Counted from the stretch's first letter, positions 35,818-45,396 are shown. The stretch is 64,000 bases of DNA from G963676655 sp963676655 (GCA_963676655.2 CAXXKX010000003.1:744001-808000); one strand, 5' to 3'. Numbers and translations: made by a program. The notes: generated by a model not told the origin, from the sequence alone.

Positions 35818-36858
35818 ATGACTGAAAATAAATTGCAACTCCATCGTCAATTATGGGAAAAGGGCCGCAACCTGATATTTCAGGACAATCCGGCAACCGA
35901 ACCCCACGGATTCACTTACCGGGAGACCTTCGATTCACCTGAAAAAATGTGGCAGGCGGAAACCGCCAACGCCCTGGCCTGTGACAATTATCCGACTGAC
36001 GGCATACCGACAGTCCGGCCCAATCTTGGAGTGGTCTTTATTCCGGCAATCGCCGGTCAAAGCGTCAGGTTCCTGAACGATCAGGATATGCCCTGGCCCG
36101 GAGATCATCTTTCAAAAGATCAGATCAGGCAAATCCCGGAACTGGATATAGACGTCGGCCCGATGCGGAAAGCTATTGAGTTTTACGCATTGGCCGCAAA
36201 AGGTGCACCGGCACTGTATCATCCGGACACCCAGGGCCCGTTCGATATCGCCCATATCATCTACGGCGACCAGATAATGTTCGACTTTTACGATGATCCG
36301 CAATGGGTTGAAGAACTGCTGGACATCTGCACCGGCCTGATAATCAGGGTCACCGACAAATTGAAAGAACTGATTAGCGAACCGGCGAATTCAATGATTC
36401 ATGGCCACGGCACGCCTCAAGGACTTTACTTTCCCGTCGCCGGATGCCGCAGTTCCCATGATTCGGATACTTTGATGAGCAAAGAGCAGATCGAACAATT
36501 CTCGCTGCCTTTTCTGCGTCGGCTTGCCGAAAGATATTCCGGCGCGTTCATTCACTATTGCGGCAAACATGATGAACTCTTCAAACTGCTTTGCGCGGAA
36601 CAACTGGTAAAAGCAATAGACCTCGGCAATCCGGAGTCTTACGATCTGGATTTCCTGATGCGTACCTGTGCCGAAACCGATACCGTGCTTTACAGCAGAC
36701 TGCCGGTCATGGAACAGGAATCCGGTTATGATTACGTGACAAGAATCACCCGGAAAGCCAAAGATTTCGGCACCAGGCTGGTTCTGCGCTCGAAGTATCT
36801 GCCGGAATCCCATGAACAGGCACAGGAGCTTTATGAAATATTTCATTCAATCAGTTGA
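35818..36858 (+). CDS. URO-D/MtaA-superfamily protein with HxC motif
   Basis: 346 residues counted from the ATG at 35818 (an in-frame TTG at 35809 is less likely). It follows the fusion gene by 20 bases. The barrel ends with AFIHYCGKHDELFK; the HxC pair matches the Zn site of corrinoid methyltransferases such as MtaA, and a later Cys (LMRTCAETD) could be the third ligand. TQGPFDIAHIIYGD is a typical superfamily segment. A methyl transfer from a methylated sugar is possible, but no corrinoid protein gene is adjacent. It is one of two such proteins in the window. Confidence 0.7.
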   Translation: MTENKLQLHRQLWEKGRNLIFQDNPATEPHGFTYRETFDSPEKMWQAETANALACDNYPTDGIPTVRPNLGVVFIPAIAGQSVRFLNDQDMPWPGDHLSKDQIRQIPELDIDVGPMRKAIEFYALAAKGAPALYHPDTQGPFDIAHIIYGDQIMFDFYDDPQWVEELLDICTGLIIRVTDKLKELISEPANSMIHGHGTPQGLYFPVAGCRSSHDSDTLMSKEQIEQFSLPFLRRLAERYSGAFIHYCGKHDELFKLLCAEQLVKAIDLGNPESYDLDFLMRTCAETDTVLYSRLPVMEQESGYDYVTRITRKAKDFGTRLVLRSKYLPESHEQAQELYEIFHSIS

Positions 36859-36888
36859 CAACCAGACCACGAAAGAATAATTTTTAAT

Positions 36889-38418
36889 ATGGAAATCAGA
36901 GCACTCGACATAGCGGTTATCGTCATTTACATGCTGGGAACAGCCGGAATCGGTCTTTATTTCGCCCGGAAAAACAATAATACGGATGAATTTTTTCTGG
37001 GCGGACGCAATTTTCCGGGTTGGGCCATCGGCCTGTCGATGATCGGCACCTCGATCAGCTCGGTAACATTCCTGGCGCTGCCGGCGGCAGCCTATGTGCT
37101 GGACTGGCGACAGAGTACGCCGTATCTGGTACTGCCTTTCACCTGCGCGCTGGCGGTGATCTTCTTTATTCCAATTTTTCGCAAAGGCAGAATCACCAGC
37201 GCCTATCAATATCTTGAGGAACGTTTCGGCCGGCCGGCCAGATTGTACGGCGCGGTCTGTTTTCTGATTGGCGAAACCATTCGCCTCGGAGTAGTCCTGT
37301 TTCTGGTGGCAATCCCGATCAGCCTGATGACCGGAATCAATATTAATCTGATTATCGTCGTTTCCGGCTTCTTCATTGCGCTGTATACCGTGACCGGAGG
37401 GATAGACGCAGTTATCTGGACCGACGTAATCCAGTCAATCGTCCTGTGGCTGGGCGGAATTTTCGTCATCGTTTTTCTCTGCTGGAAAATTCCCGGCGGT
37501 GCGACTCAGGTCATCGATACCGGAATGGAATTCAACAAATTCAGCTTCGGCCCAATGACTCTTGACCTCGCAAAACGCACGTTCCCGGTTCTACTGTTCC
37601 TCGGCATGTTCAACTGGCTCAATATGTACGCGGCCAATCAGAATGTGGTCCAGCGTTACCTGGCGGCAAAAACCACCCGGGAAGCTCGCAAAGCCACGAT
37701 TGTCTGCGCTCTCGGCAGTCTGCCGACCTGGTTCGCCTTCTATTTTGTCGGGACCTGTCTTTTTGTATATTTCCGTTTCTTCCCGAATCCCGAAGTCGCC
37801 AAAATGGCCGCGGATCAGGTTTTCCCTTATTATATAATCAAATGTCTCCCGGCCGGGATTTCCGGACTGATCATCGCCGGAGTACTGGCCGCCGCGATGA
37901 GCTCGCTGGACTCCAGCATGAACTCATTCTCCTCAATCTGCACGATGGATATTCTGCGCGGCTTCATTGTCAAAGACAAACCCGATGAATATTATATGCG
38001 CTGGGCACGCGGCTTTTCGATTCTGGCAATGGTCATTATGATTGGCGGCGCTATAATCTTCGCCAACGTCCCGAAAGAAAGCATGGTCGACCTCGGGTAC
38101 ATCATCGGAGGACTGCTGATCATGTTTGTTCTGAGCTTTTTCTTTCTCGGCTTTTTTGTTCCGAGAGTCGGAAACCGCTCACTCTGGCTGGGCTTTCTGT
38201 GCGGCACCGCCGTCAATATCTATCTGGTGATGAGTTATTGCAACTGGCTGCCGGAAGCAATAACGCTCCCGGTCCATGTTTACTGGTACCAGGTGGTCTG
38301 CCAGGTGGTGATGATAGCCTCGGCAACAATTATCAGTTATCTGTGGCCGGAACCCAAACGGAACCTCGACGGACTGACCGCACTCAGCATCCTGAAAACA
38401 CCAGCTCCGGTCGAATGA
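36889..38418 (+). CDS. sodium/solute symporter (SSS family)
   Basis: 509 residues with about 13 membrane segments. Family marks include EFFLGGRNFPGWAIGLSMIGTSISS, the helix GGIDAVIWTDVIQ, and GLIIAGVLAAAMSSLDSSMNSFSS, where Ser/Thr residues of the Na2 site lie. SSS members import sugars, sialic acid, acids or amino acids with Na+. Placed between a URO-D-like gene and a Gfo/Idh gene in a glycan cassette with a NanA-type aldolase, it probably brings in the released sugar or sugar acid. No strong ribosome site is visible. Confidence 0.9.
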   Translation: MEIRALDIAVIVIYMLGTAGIGLYFARKNNNTDEFFLGGRNFPGWAIGLSMIGTSISSVTFLALPAAAYVLDWRQSTPYLVLPFTCALAVIFFIPIFRKGRITSAYQYLEERFGRPARLYGAVCFLIGETIRLGVVLFLVAIPISLMTGININLIIVVSGFFIALYTVTGGIDAVIWTDVIQSIVLWLGGIFVIVFLCWKIPGGATQVIDTGMEFNKFSFGPMTLDLAKRTFPVLLFLGMFNWLNMYAANQNVVQRYLAAKTTREARKATIVCALGSLPTWFAFYFVGTCLFVYFRFFPNPEVAKMAADQVFPYYIIKCLPAGISGLIIAGVLAAAMSSLDSSMNSFSSICTMDILRGFIVKDKPDEYYMRWARGFSILAMVIMIGGAIIFANVPKESMVDLGYIIGGLLIMFVLSFFFLGFFVPRVGNRSLWLGFLCGTAVNIYLVMSYCNWLPEAITLPVHVYWYQVVCQVVMIASATIISYLWPEPKRNLDGLTALSILKTPAPVE

Positions 38419-38421
38419 AAA

Positions 38422-39426
38422 TTACAGCTTGACCGTCGCCATACCGTGATCGGCGGCCTGTTGTATCTTCAGTGTCACGCGGCTTGACCGCAAAACCGTT
38501 GCAGTGTCCAGATCGCCGGGCTCACCGGCGATATCGGCCAGAAATTGTTCAAGATAATTTGGCGAAACTTCAGAACAAGTCGAAACCATGCTGACTCCAC
38601 GATTGCCGTTGAGCGCGGCTTCGATATGATCATTGTCATTAGAAACCCTGACCACACCGTTAGTCCCCCATATTTTGAAATCCCAGTAATACGGCAGGCT
38701 GTAACCGCAGGAGTCGGGAGCAAAATATGAAACATCGCCCTGAACGCCACAACCGTTTTCCATGGTCAACATAAACTGCGCCGCGTCGTTGAAATGCGGA
38801 CATTCTTTTGCGAAGGCGTTCCAGCTCCGGGCTGCGTTGATTTCGGTAAATTTCATTCCGGTCATCCATTCGACGATATCGATACCGTGGATACCAATAT
38901 CGTTGATGGTACCGCCGTGCTTGCCCTGCTCGAAATACCAGCCGGCCCGGCTTCCCCACATCAACGGATGCTGACCGCCGAAACTGATTGCATGAATCTC
39001 GCCAAGATGCCCGGAAAGAATAAGCTGGCGCGCTTTGTTTATATTAGGACGACCGCGCATGTCCAGCATACAACCGACTTTCAGTTCTTTAGCTTTAGCC
39101 AGTTCTTCCATCCGGTCGACTTCATCAAGAGAAACGCAAAGCGGTTTATCGGCAATCACGTGCTTGCCAAGTTCCATCGCCTTGATTAGAATAGAGCCGC
39201 GGTTGCCGTAATAGTCCCCGGTCGCGACAACATCGCAATCGACTTCGGCCAGCATTTGATCAATACTGTTGTGCGTAACTTCGACGGCATTCAGCAACTC
39301 TCCTGCTCCGGCCGGATCTTCCTCCGCCACTCCGACGATTTCCAAATCCGGATGGGCTTTAACCGCGTTATACATTCCAATACAGTGCCCATGACGAATT
39401 CCGGCAAAAGCGAACTTAATAGTCAT
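38422..39426 (-). CDS. Gfo/Idh/MocA-family oxidoreductase
   Basis: 334 residues. The N-terminal Rossmann fold begins FAFAGIRHGHCIGMYNA, giving the nucleotide-binding loop. HVIADKPLCVS carries the catalytic Lys of the family's E/D-K-P motif, and GGTINDIGIHGIDIVEWM contains the conserved GxHxxD pattern. It reduces or oxidises sugars or inositols with NAD(P). It is convergent with the symporter gene, with 3 bases between stops, and has AAGGAT before its start. No signal peptide is visible. Confidence 0.9.
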   Translation of the reverse strand: MTIKFAFAGIRHGHCIGMYNAVKAHPDLEIVGVAEEDPAGAGELLNAVEVTHNSIDQMLAEVDCDVVATGDYYGNRGSILIKAMELGKHVIADKPLCVSLDEVDRMEELAKAKELKVGCMLDMRGRPNINKARQLILSGHLGEIHAISFGGQHPLMWGSRAGWYFEQGKHGGTINDIGIHGIDIVEWMTGMKFTEINAARSWNAFAKECPHFNDAAQFMLTMENGCGVQGDVSYFAPDSCGYSLPYYWDFKIWGTNGVVRVSNDNDHIEAALNGNRGVSMVSTCSEVSPNYLEQFLADIAGEPGDLDTATVLRSSRVTLKIQQAADHGMATVKL

Positions 39427-39582
39427 TTTCTAATCCTTATTTTTGTAAACATGCAAGAGCTTTTAATATAGTACATAACGCATAAAAGTCCAACTTTGTT
39501 TTTTAATACAAATAGAGGAATAACAGGTTTTTATTAACTGCTGATTTACTTAAAAACATTTATAAATGACTCTGTCAGCATG

Positions 39583-40554
39583 TCACAGCAGTAGTTTTCG
39601 GAAACAATAAATTGCTGAGCCTTTTGGATCAAGGCCGCGACTGAGTTGTTTATTTTCCACCCGGTCGGGATCATCGAATTTGCGGGCGGTTTCACGAATG
39701 AATAGTTTTGAACCTAAAATTGCGCCGTCGGTAAAGTGACGGGTTCGCCTCAGGAATCGGACCGGCATCGATTCTTTGCGGCGCGCTGATTGTTCTTCTT
39801 CGGCTATTTTGGCCGCGTTAGCGCCGCGCTCTGCCGCGATTATCCGGGTCAGGGAACATTTGAATTCAGTGTAGTAATCCTCGTCGCTCCAGCTCGAAGT
39901 ATCGGTATAATCGATCAATTTTTTGTAGTGTTTGATGAAGTTGGCGTGGTATGCATGTTTGCCGCTGCCGCAGTAGCGTCCCCAGGTGGTGAATCGGTAA
40001 TCGGCTGGGGTTTCGGTCAATTTGGCCCGGACCGGGTTGAGTTCGACGTATTGCAGACATGCTTCTAGAGCATCGGCGCCTTCGAGGATGACGCTTTTAA
40101 AGCGGTCAGCCCAGAGTCGGCCGATGTGGTCGTAGGTTCGGTTGAAAACCACCGAAAAACGCTGTTGATAGGCCCGCATGAAGTAGCTGATATCGATCAT
40201 TTTGTCTCCGACCTCGCGACAAAGCTTTTTATGTTTGGGTTCGATGTATGGCATTTTCTTCATCGCATAGGTGAAATCGCCCTCCATCGACTTGTAATAA
40301 GCGTTGTGACGGGAGGCGATTTCAGCCTCAGACGGCAGTTCGTTTTTGCCTGGGGCGTAGACCACCAAGTGAAAATGATTGCCCATCCACGCCGCTGAAA
40401 TAACCTCGATCAGGAAATAATCCGTGAGATTTTGCAGTAATGTAAAGCCGTATTCCTTATCAACATTGTTAAAAGGCCAATCACCTTTGTACCCAGAAAC
40501 CCGATTCATCAAGTGATAATAGCACCCTTTATCCGCAACTTTCATTCGTTTCAT
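39583..40554 (-). mobile_element. REP-associated tyrosine transposase (Y1/HUH family), copy 1
   Basis: The start is set at the ATG at 40554, which has GGAGG five bases upstream; the frame opens 4 codons earlier. The 323-residue protein begins like TnpA-REP proteins (KGCYYHLMNRV), holds the HUH motif GNHFHLVVY (His60-x-His62) and a Tyr-containing helix SYFMRAYQQRFSVVFNRTYDHIGRLW that should supply the nucleophile. Such proteins process single-stranded REP palindromes. A close paralogue lies at 52052. No terminal inverted repeats or target duplications were seen, in keeping with a domesticated RAYT. Confidence 0.87.
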
Positions 40555-40580
40555 ATAGTCCTCCATTTGTGTTTTAACTT

Positions 40581-40608
40581 AAAATAGTACCAGATTTGAT
40601 ATTGTCAA
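40581..40608 (-). promoter_or_regulatory. promoter of transposase copy 1
   Basis: Read leftward: TTGACA (40608-40603), 16 bases, TATTTT (40586-40581). The same arrangement and some flanking sequence recur before transposase copy 2. Confidence 0.5.
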
Positions 40609-40672
40609 ATAAAAAATACCTGTTAATTATAAAAATTTAAAATCGTAGTAGATAAAATATCCGGCTCATGAT

Positions 40673-40701
40673 TTGGAAAACCCCGGTTGCCGGGTTATAT
40701 T
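40673..40701 (+). promoter_or_regulatory. promoter of the arn operon with a palindrome in its spacer
   Basis: TTGGAA (40673-40678), 17 bases, TATATT (40696-40701). The spacer contains CCCGG-TTG-CCGGG (40682-40694), a perfect 5+5 inverted repeat that a repressor or MerR-type regulator could use. It lies 60 bases before arnA. Confidence 0.45.
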
Positions 40702-40760
40702 ATATAGTCTTATTTTTAAATATTAATTCAGAACAATATTCCAGTTCGGAGGCTAACAAT

Positions 40761-42758
40761 ATGAAATGTGTCGTATTTGGATATCATAATATCGGCTGTG
40801 TTGGAATCAAGTCATTGTTAAAAGCCGGTTTTGAAATTTCGGCCATTTTTACACATGAAGATAATCCTAACGAGAATGTCTGGTTCGACTCAGTAGCCGA
40901 ACTTGCCTGCGAAGAAAATATTCCGGTATACGCCCCGGAAGATGTCAATCATCCAATCTGGGTCAAGCGCATTACCGAAATGCAACCTGATGTCGCTTTC
41001 TCATTTTATTACCGGAATATGCTGAAACCGGCTATTCTAAACATTCCCCGGCTTGGCTGTTTCAACCTGCATGGCTCACTGCTCCCCCAATACCGCGGCC
41101 GCGTTCCAATCAACTGGGCACTGCTGAACGGCGAAACTGAAACCGGCGTCACTTTGCACGCCATGACTCCTCGTCCGGACGACGGCGATATCGTCGATCA
41201 GGAAAAAATCATGATTGAAGACTCTGATACGGCCAAGACCCTGAGCTTAAAAGCGGCAGAAGCGGCAGAAGTTGTGCTGACCAGAAGTTTGCCTAGTTTT
41301 TTTGCCGAAAATATTTCACTAACTCCGCAGGATGAATCACAGGCTTCATATTTTGGCGGACGCAAACCGGCCGACGGTGAGATTGACTGGACTCAGTCTG
41401 CTACTCAAATCCGTAATCTTATCCGTGCGGTAACTCGTCCCTATCCCGGGGCGTTCAGTTATCTCGGCGACCGTAAATGTTATTTCTGGAGCGCAGCCAA
41501 AATCGACACCAGCGAAACCGCTGCCCCTGGAACAGTACTTAGTATTTCTCCGTTGATCATTGCTTGCGGCGAAGACGCTTTACGGATTGATTCAGGACAG
41601 GAAGGCGACGGTCTGATGATGAACGGAGAACAGTTCGCCGACGCCTCCCGGATAATGCCCCGGATGCAGTTTGGACCTCAAGCCAGCAAAGTTATGGCGG
41701 CAAAGCGGCGCAAAAGTATTCTGATTCTCGGAGTCAACGGCTTTATCGGCAGTCATATCAGTGACCGTCTACTGGCCGACGGCAACTACGATGTATACGG
41801 GCTCGACTTGCGACACAATTACATCGACCATATCATGAATCATCCACACTTCCACTATCGCGAAGGCGATATTTCAATTCACCGCGAATGGATAGAGTAT
41901 CATATTCGCAAGTGCGATATTATCCTGCCGCTGGTGGCAATCGCCACTCCGATTGAATACACCCGCAATCCTTTACGTGTATTTGAACTTGACTTTGAAG
42001 AAAACCTGCGGATCGTCCGATACTGCGTCAAGTACAATAAACGTATTTTGTTCCCGTCAACGTCCGAAGTTTACGGCATGTGCAACGACGATCAATTCGA
42101 CGAGGAAACTTCAAGCCTGATCACCGGACCGATCAGTATGCAGCGCTGGATCTATTCCACCAGCAAGCAGCTGCTTGACCGGGTAATCTGGGCTTATGGC
42201 GTCCGGGACAATCTCAAATTCACTTTATTCCGTCCGTTCAACTGGATCGGTCCGAAACTCGACAGCTTGAAATCCGCCCGTATCGGCAGTTCCCGCGCGA
42301 TCACCCAGATGATTCTTAATCTGGTGCAGGGAACACCGATTCAACTGGTTGACGGCGGTGAACAAAAACGCTGTTTCGTGGACATTGAAGAGGCGATTGA
42401 AGCGCTGTTTTTGGTCATTGAAAATAAAGACGGCGCCTGTGACGGTCGGATCATTAATATCGGCAATCCGGAAAACGAGGCAAGTGTTGTAACTCTGGCG
42501 GAAACGCTGGTTGAGAAATTCGAAAAACATCCGCTGCGCGACAAGTTCCCACCGTTCGCCGGCTACAAAATCGTTGAAAGCGGCGCATTCTACGGCAAAG
42601 GCTATCAGGATATGCAGCGCCGGGTTCCAGCGATCAGGAATGCGAAAAAATATATTAACTGGGCTCCGAAGATCGGACTTGACGCGTCAGTGGAAAAAAC
42701 TCTCGACTTCTTCCTGCAGGAAGCGATCAATTCAGATGAATTTATCCAGGAAGACTGA
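40761..42758 (+). CDS. arnA: bifunctional UDP-Ara4N formyltransferase / UDP-glucuronate decarboxylase
   Basis: Two domains as in enterobacterial ArnA: an N-terminal formyltransferase (about 1-300) and a C-terminal oxidative decarboxylase that converts UDP-glucuronic acid to UDP-Ara4O. The start at 40761 has GGAGG upstream; an earlier ATG at 40668 would precede the promoter. Catalytic residues are visible: FNLHGSLLPQYRGR (Asn, His), DDGDIVDQ (Asp), GVNGFIGSH (NAD site), PSTSEVYG (Ser, Glu), YSTSK (Tyr, Lys) and QRRVPAIRNA (Arg). Long stretches match E. coli ArnA, e.g. VAIATPIEYTRNPLRVFELD. At 665 residues it is full length. It opens an arnA-arnT-arnD operon. Confidence 0.95.
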   Translation: MKCVVFGYHNIGCVGIKSLLKAGFEISAIFTHEDNPNENVWFDSVAELACEENIPVYAPEDVNHPIWVKRITEMQPDVAFSFYYRNMLKPAILNIPRLGCFNLHGSLLPQYRGRVPINWALLNGETETGVTLHAMTPRPDDGDIVDQEKIMIEDSDTAKTLSLKAAEAAEVVLTRSLPSFFAENISLTPQDESQASYFGGRKPADGEIDWTQSATQIRNLIRAVTRPYPGAFSYLGDRKCYFWSAAKIDTSETAAPGTVLSISPLIIACGEDALRIDSGQEGDGLMMNGEQFADASRIMPRMQFGPQASKVMAAKRRKSILILGVNGFIGSHISDRLLADGNYDVYGLDLRHNYIDHIMNHPHFHYREGDISIHREWIEYHIRKCDIILPLVAIATPIEYTRNPLRVFELDFEENLRIVRYCVKYNKRILFPSTSEVYGMCNDDQFDEETSSLITGPISMQRWIYSTSKQLLDRVIWAYGVRDNLKFTLFRPFNWIGPKLDSLKSARIGSSRAITQMILNLVQGTPIQLVDGGEQKRCFVDIEEAIEALFLVIENKDGACDGRIINIGNPENEASVVTLAETLVEKFEKHPLRDKFPPFAGYKIVESGAFYGKGYQDMQRRVPAIRNAKKYINWAPKIGLDASVEKTLDFFLQEAINSDEFIQED

Positions 42759-42770
42759 GATAGCGGAAAT

Positions 42771-44465
42771 ATGACCACATCAATCATTAGCAGATTTCGC
42801 GACGAAATAAGCAAAGTTCCGGCTCGAAAGATGTTCCGGGTTCTGGCGCTGCTTTCCGCGTTATTGTTTTTTGTCGGACTGAATTCCAGATTTCTGATGG
42901 ATTCAGACGAACCCAGAGTGGCCGGACTCAGCACGGAAATAAATTTAACTGAAAACTACCTCAAGCCGCAATTAAATGGCAAATCTTTCCTTGAAAAACC
43001 GCCGTTATACTTCTGGGCCGACGCTGTATCTTTGAGAGTCGCCGACAAGTTGGGGATAAAAGGACCGATGGCGGCCAAACTCCCCAGTGCAGTAGTCGCT
43101 TTTCTCGGGGTTTTAGTATTGTACGGCCTGCTCCGAACCATGCGGTATTCACCGCTGGCATGTATGTTGAGCGGTTTTTTCCTGGCAACATCAGGTCAAT
43201 ATTGGCGCAACGGACGCAAATGTATTGTCGACACCTTCCTAAGCTTCTTTATTCTGCTCTGCCTGGCGGCTTTTTACAGACTGGCATCAACTAAAAAAGG
43301 CAGTCACCGTATCTGTTTCTTTGCGTTATATGTGCTGGCTCTTGGGGGCGCGGTCATGAGCAAAGGACTGGTCGGAGCGGCAATCCCCGGCCTGACCATC
43401 GGTGTTTTTCTTGCACTCGATGATTTTCTAATCGAAAAACGCTTTACCTGGAAACGCTGGCTGGTCGCGGCCATTGGCGGTATTCTGGGAATGATCCCGG
43501 TTCTCGTCTGGTTCGGAATGCTCTATAAATATCATGGCTACGAGGCATTTGAAACTGCCGCCATCACCAATAATATCGGGCGTTTCACCGGCGGTCACGC
43601 CGAACATGTCGAACCGTTTTACTACTACCTGAGAAAGCTGCCGGAAATCTTCCAGCCGTGGCTGGCATTCCTGTTGCTGGCTCTGATCTGGACCTGGACC
43701 AGACTGCGTGAAAAAGTCAGTGATTCGCGCGCGTTGCTGTTTATGCTGGCCTGGCTGCTGCCGTCACTATTACTGATGACGATTTCTTCCGGCAAAAGAG
43801 TTGTTTATCTATTGCCTTTGTTTCCTCCGGCCGCCATGCTGAGCGGAGTATTTATTGCCGCGCTGCTGGAAGGAAAAGTCAAAGTTAAAGGCATCAATTT
43901 AGATATTATTTTGAATTATGCCAGCTATATTTTACCGGTGGTCCCTGGTGTCAGTTCCATCGTATTCGGTTCTATTATGCTTTATCACGGCAAACCCGGC
44001 ATGACGATTTTCCTGACCGTTGCCTCCGGACTGGTCCTGACTTTTTTCGCCTATTATTTTCTGCGCGGCGGACGATTTATCATGCGCTACAGCCTGTGCC
44101 TGTTATTCAGTCTGGTCCTTATTCTGCTTCAGGCCGATGTTGACATTTTGGGCCAGGCCAGTACGGAAAGTACTTTCAACAAATATTTTGCCAAAGTAAG
44201 TAAACAAATTGATAATATCACCATCATATATTTGTACAAACCATCAGAACGTTTCCGCGGGGCGATGGTTTATTACCTGCAGCGTACCGGTTGTCCGGAA
44301 ATCAAAGATCTATCTTTGGCAAAGTCCCTCCCCGGGAAAAAAGTGCTTATCCTGTCTTCTACCAGAAGACTTCCGAAGGGTACACTGGAATCCGGAAAAT
44401 ATGAAGTAAATCTTTCGTTCCCGCTTGAAAAAGACACCTATCTGGTATTGTCGCCTAAAAAATAA
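42771..44465 (+). CDS. arnT: ArnT-like lipid A aminoarabinosyltransferase (GT83)
   Basis: 564 residues with a dozen hydrophobic segments. The first periplasmic loop holds DSDEPRVAGLS, matching the acidic catalytic loop of ArnT and PMT-type transferases, followed by KSFLEKPPLYFW and GAVMSKGLVGAAIPGL, both typical of GT83. ArnT moves L-Ara4N from undecaprenyl phosphate to lipid A phosphates on the periplasmic side. It follows arnA by 12 bases and precedes arnD by 14. Context makes the ArnT assignment likelier than a general GT39 member. Confidence 0.8.
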   Translation: MTTSIISRFRDEISKVPARKMFRVLALLSALLFFVGLNSRFLMDSDEPRVAGLSTEINLTENYLKPQLNGKSFLEKPPLYFWADAVSLRVADKLGIKGPMAAKLPSAVVAFLGVLVLYGLLRTMRYSPLACMLSGFFLATSGQYWRNGRKCIVDTFLSFFILLCLAAFYRLASTKKGSHRICFFALYVLALGGAVMSKGLVGAAIPGLTIGVFLALDDFLIEKRFTWKRWLVAAIGGILGMIPVLVWFGMLYKYHGYEAFETAAITNNIGRFTGGHAEHVEPFYYYLRKLPEIFQPWLAFLLLALIWTWTRLREKVSDSRALLFMLAWLLPSLLLMTISSGKRVVYLLPLFPPAAMLSGVFIAALLEGKVKVKGINLDIILNYASYILPVVPGVSSIVFGSIMLYHGKPGMTIFLTVASGLVLTFFAYYFLRGGRFIMRYSLCLLFSLVLILLQADVDILGQASTESTFNKYFAKVSKQIDNITIIYLYKPSERFRGAMVYYLQRTGCPEIKDLSLAKSLPGKKVLILSSTRRLPKGTLESGKYEVNLSFPLEKDTYLVLSPKK

Positions 44466-44479
44466 GGCTTTCCGGCACT

Positions 44480-45370
44480 ATGAAAAAGATTGGCTTGAGA
44501 ATTGATGTTGACACCTATCGCGGCACTCGCTACGGCGTACCGGCGCTCTGTTCCCTGCTGGAAGAATATAAGATTCGCGGCACTTTTTATTTTACCGTCG
44601 GACCGGACAATATGGGGCGTCACCTCTGGCGTTTGCTGAAACCGGCATTTCTCTGGAAAATGCTGCGGACCAACGCGGCCGGACTCTATGGGCCCGAAAT
44701 TATTTTCATGGGAACCTGCTGGCCCGGACCGAATATTTCCAAACGTCTCGGCGGCATTATCAAGGCTTGTGCCGACTCCGGCCATGAAGTCGGAATGCAT
44801 GCCTGGGATCACCATTGGTGGCAGGCCAAAATCGACACCGCCGGAGCGCCGGAAGTGGCGGATATGCTGAAACGCGGCATGGAAGCCATGACCGAACTGC
44901 TGGGACGCTGTCCCGATACTTCGGCAGTGCCCGGCTGGAAATGTACCGATACCGTCCTGTTTGAAAAAGCCTCATACAATTTAAAATACAACAGTGATTG
45001 TCGCGGAGATTTCATTTTTTATCCGGTTGTCAACGGCAAAACACTCACTCAGTTGCAGATTCCGGTTACCATGCCAACCTATGATGAAGTACTGGGACGG
45101 AACGGGGTCAATGACGCCAACTACAACGACTTCATGCTGGAACAACTCAATCCCGACGGCCTGAACGTGTTAACGATTCACGCTGAAGCTGAAGGCGGCA
45201 AATGCCTTAAGATGTTTGACGATTACCTTACCCGGGCCAGAGCCATGGGTTACGAATTCGTTCCTTTGCGCGAATTAATCGAACCAGGAAAAGATTACCC
45301 GAAAGCCGCGATCTTCGAAAAGCCGTTCCCCGGCCGCGAAGGAACGCTCGCTCAGGCTGAAATTATTTAA
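44480..45370 (+). CDS. arnD: undecaprenyl-phosphate Ara4FN deformylase
   Basis: 296 residues of the NodB/polysaccharide-deacetylase fold. KKIGLRIDVDTYRGTR and VGPDNMGRHLWRLLKP are nearly the same as E. coli ArnD; the metal site is in IDVDT and GMHAWDHHWW, and the catalytic region SDCRG and LTIHAEAEGG follow. It removes the formyl group added by ArnA after transfer to the lipid carrier. It is the last gene of the operon. arnB, arnC, arnE and arnF are not present in the window. Confidence 0.93.
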   Translation: MKKIGLRIDVDTYRGTRYGVPALCSLLEEYKIRGTFYFTVGPDNMGRHLWRLLKPAFLWKMLRTNAAGLYGPEIIFMGTCWPGPNISKRLGGIIKACADSGHEVGMHAWDHHWWQAKIDTAGAPEVADMLKRGMEAMTELLGRCPDTSAVPGWKCTDTVLFEKASYNLKYNSDCRGDFIFYPVVNGKTLTQLQIPVTMPTYDEVLGRNGVNDANYNDFMLEQLNPDGLNVLTIHAEAEGGKCLKMFDDYLTRARAMGYEFVPLRELIEPGKDYPKAAIFEKPFPGREGTLAQAEII

Positions 45371-45396
45371 TTCAACAACTTTCCCTGCAAAAATAT

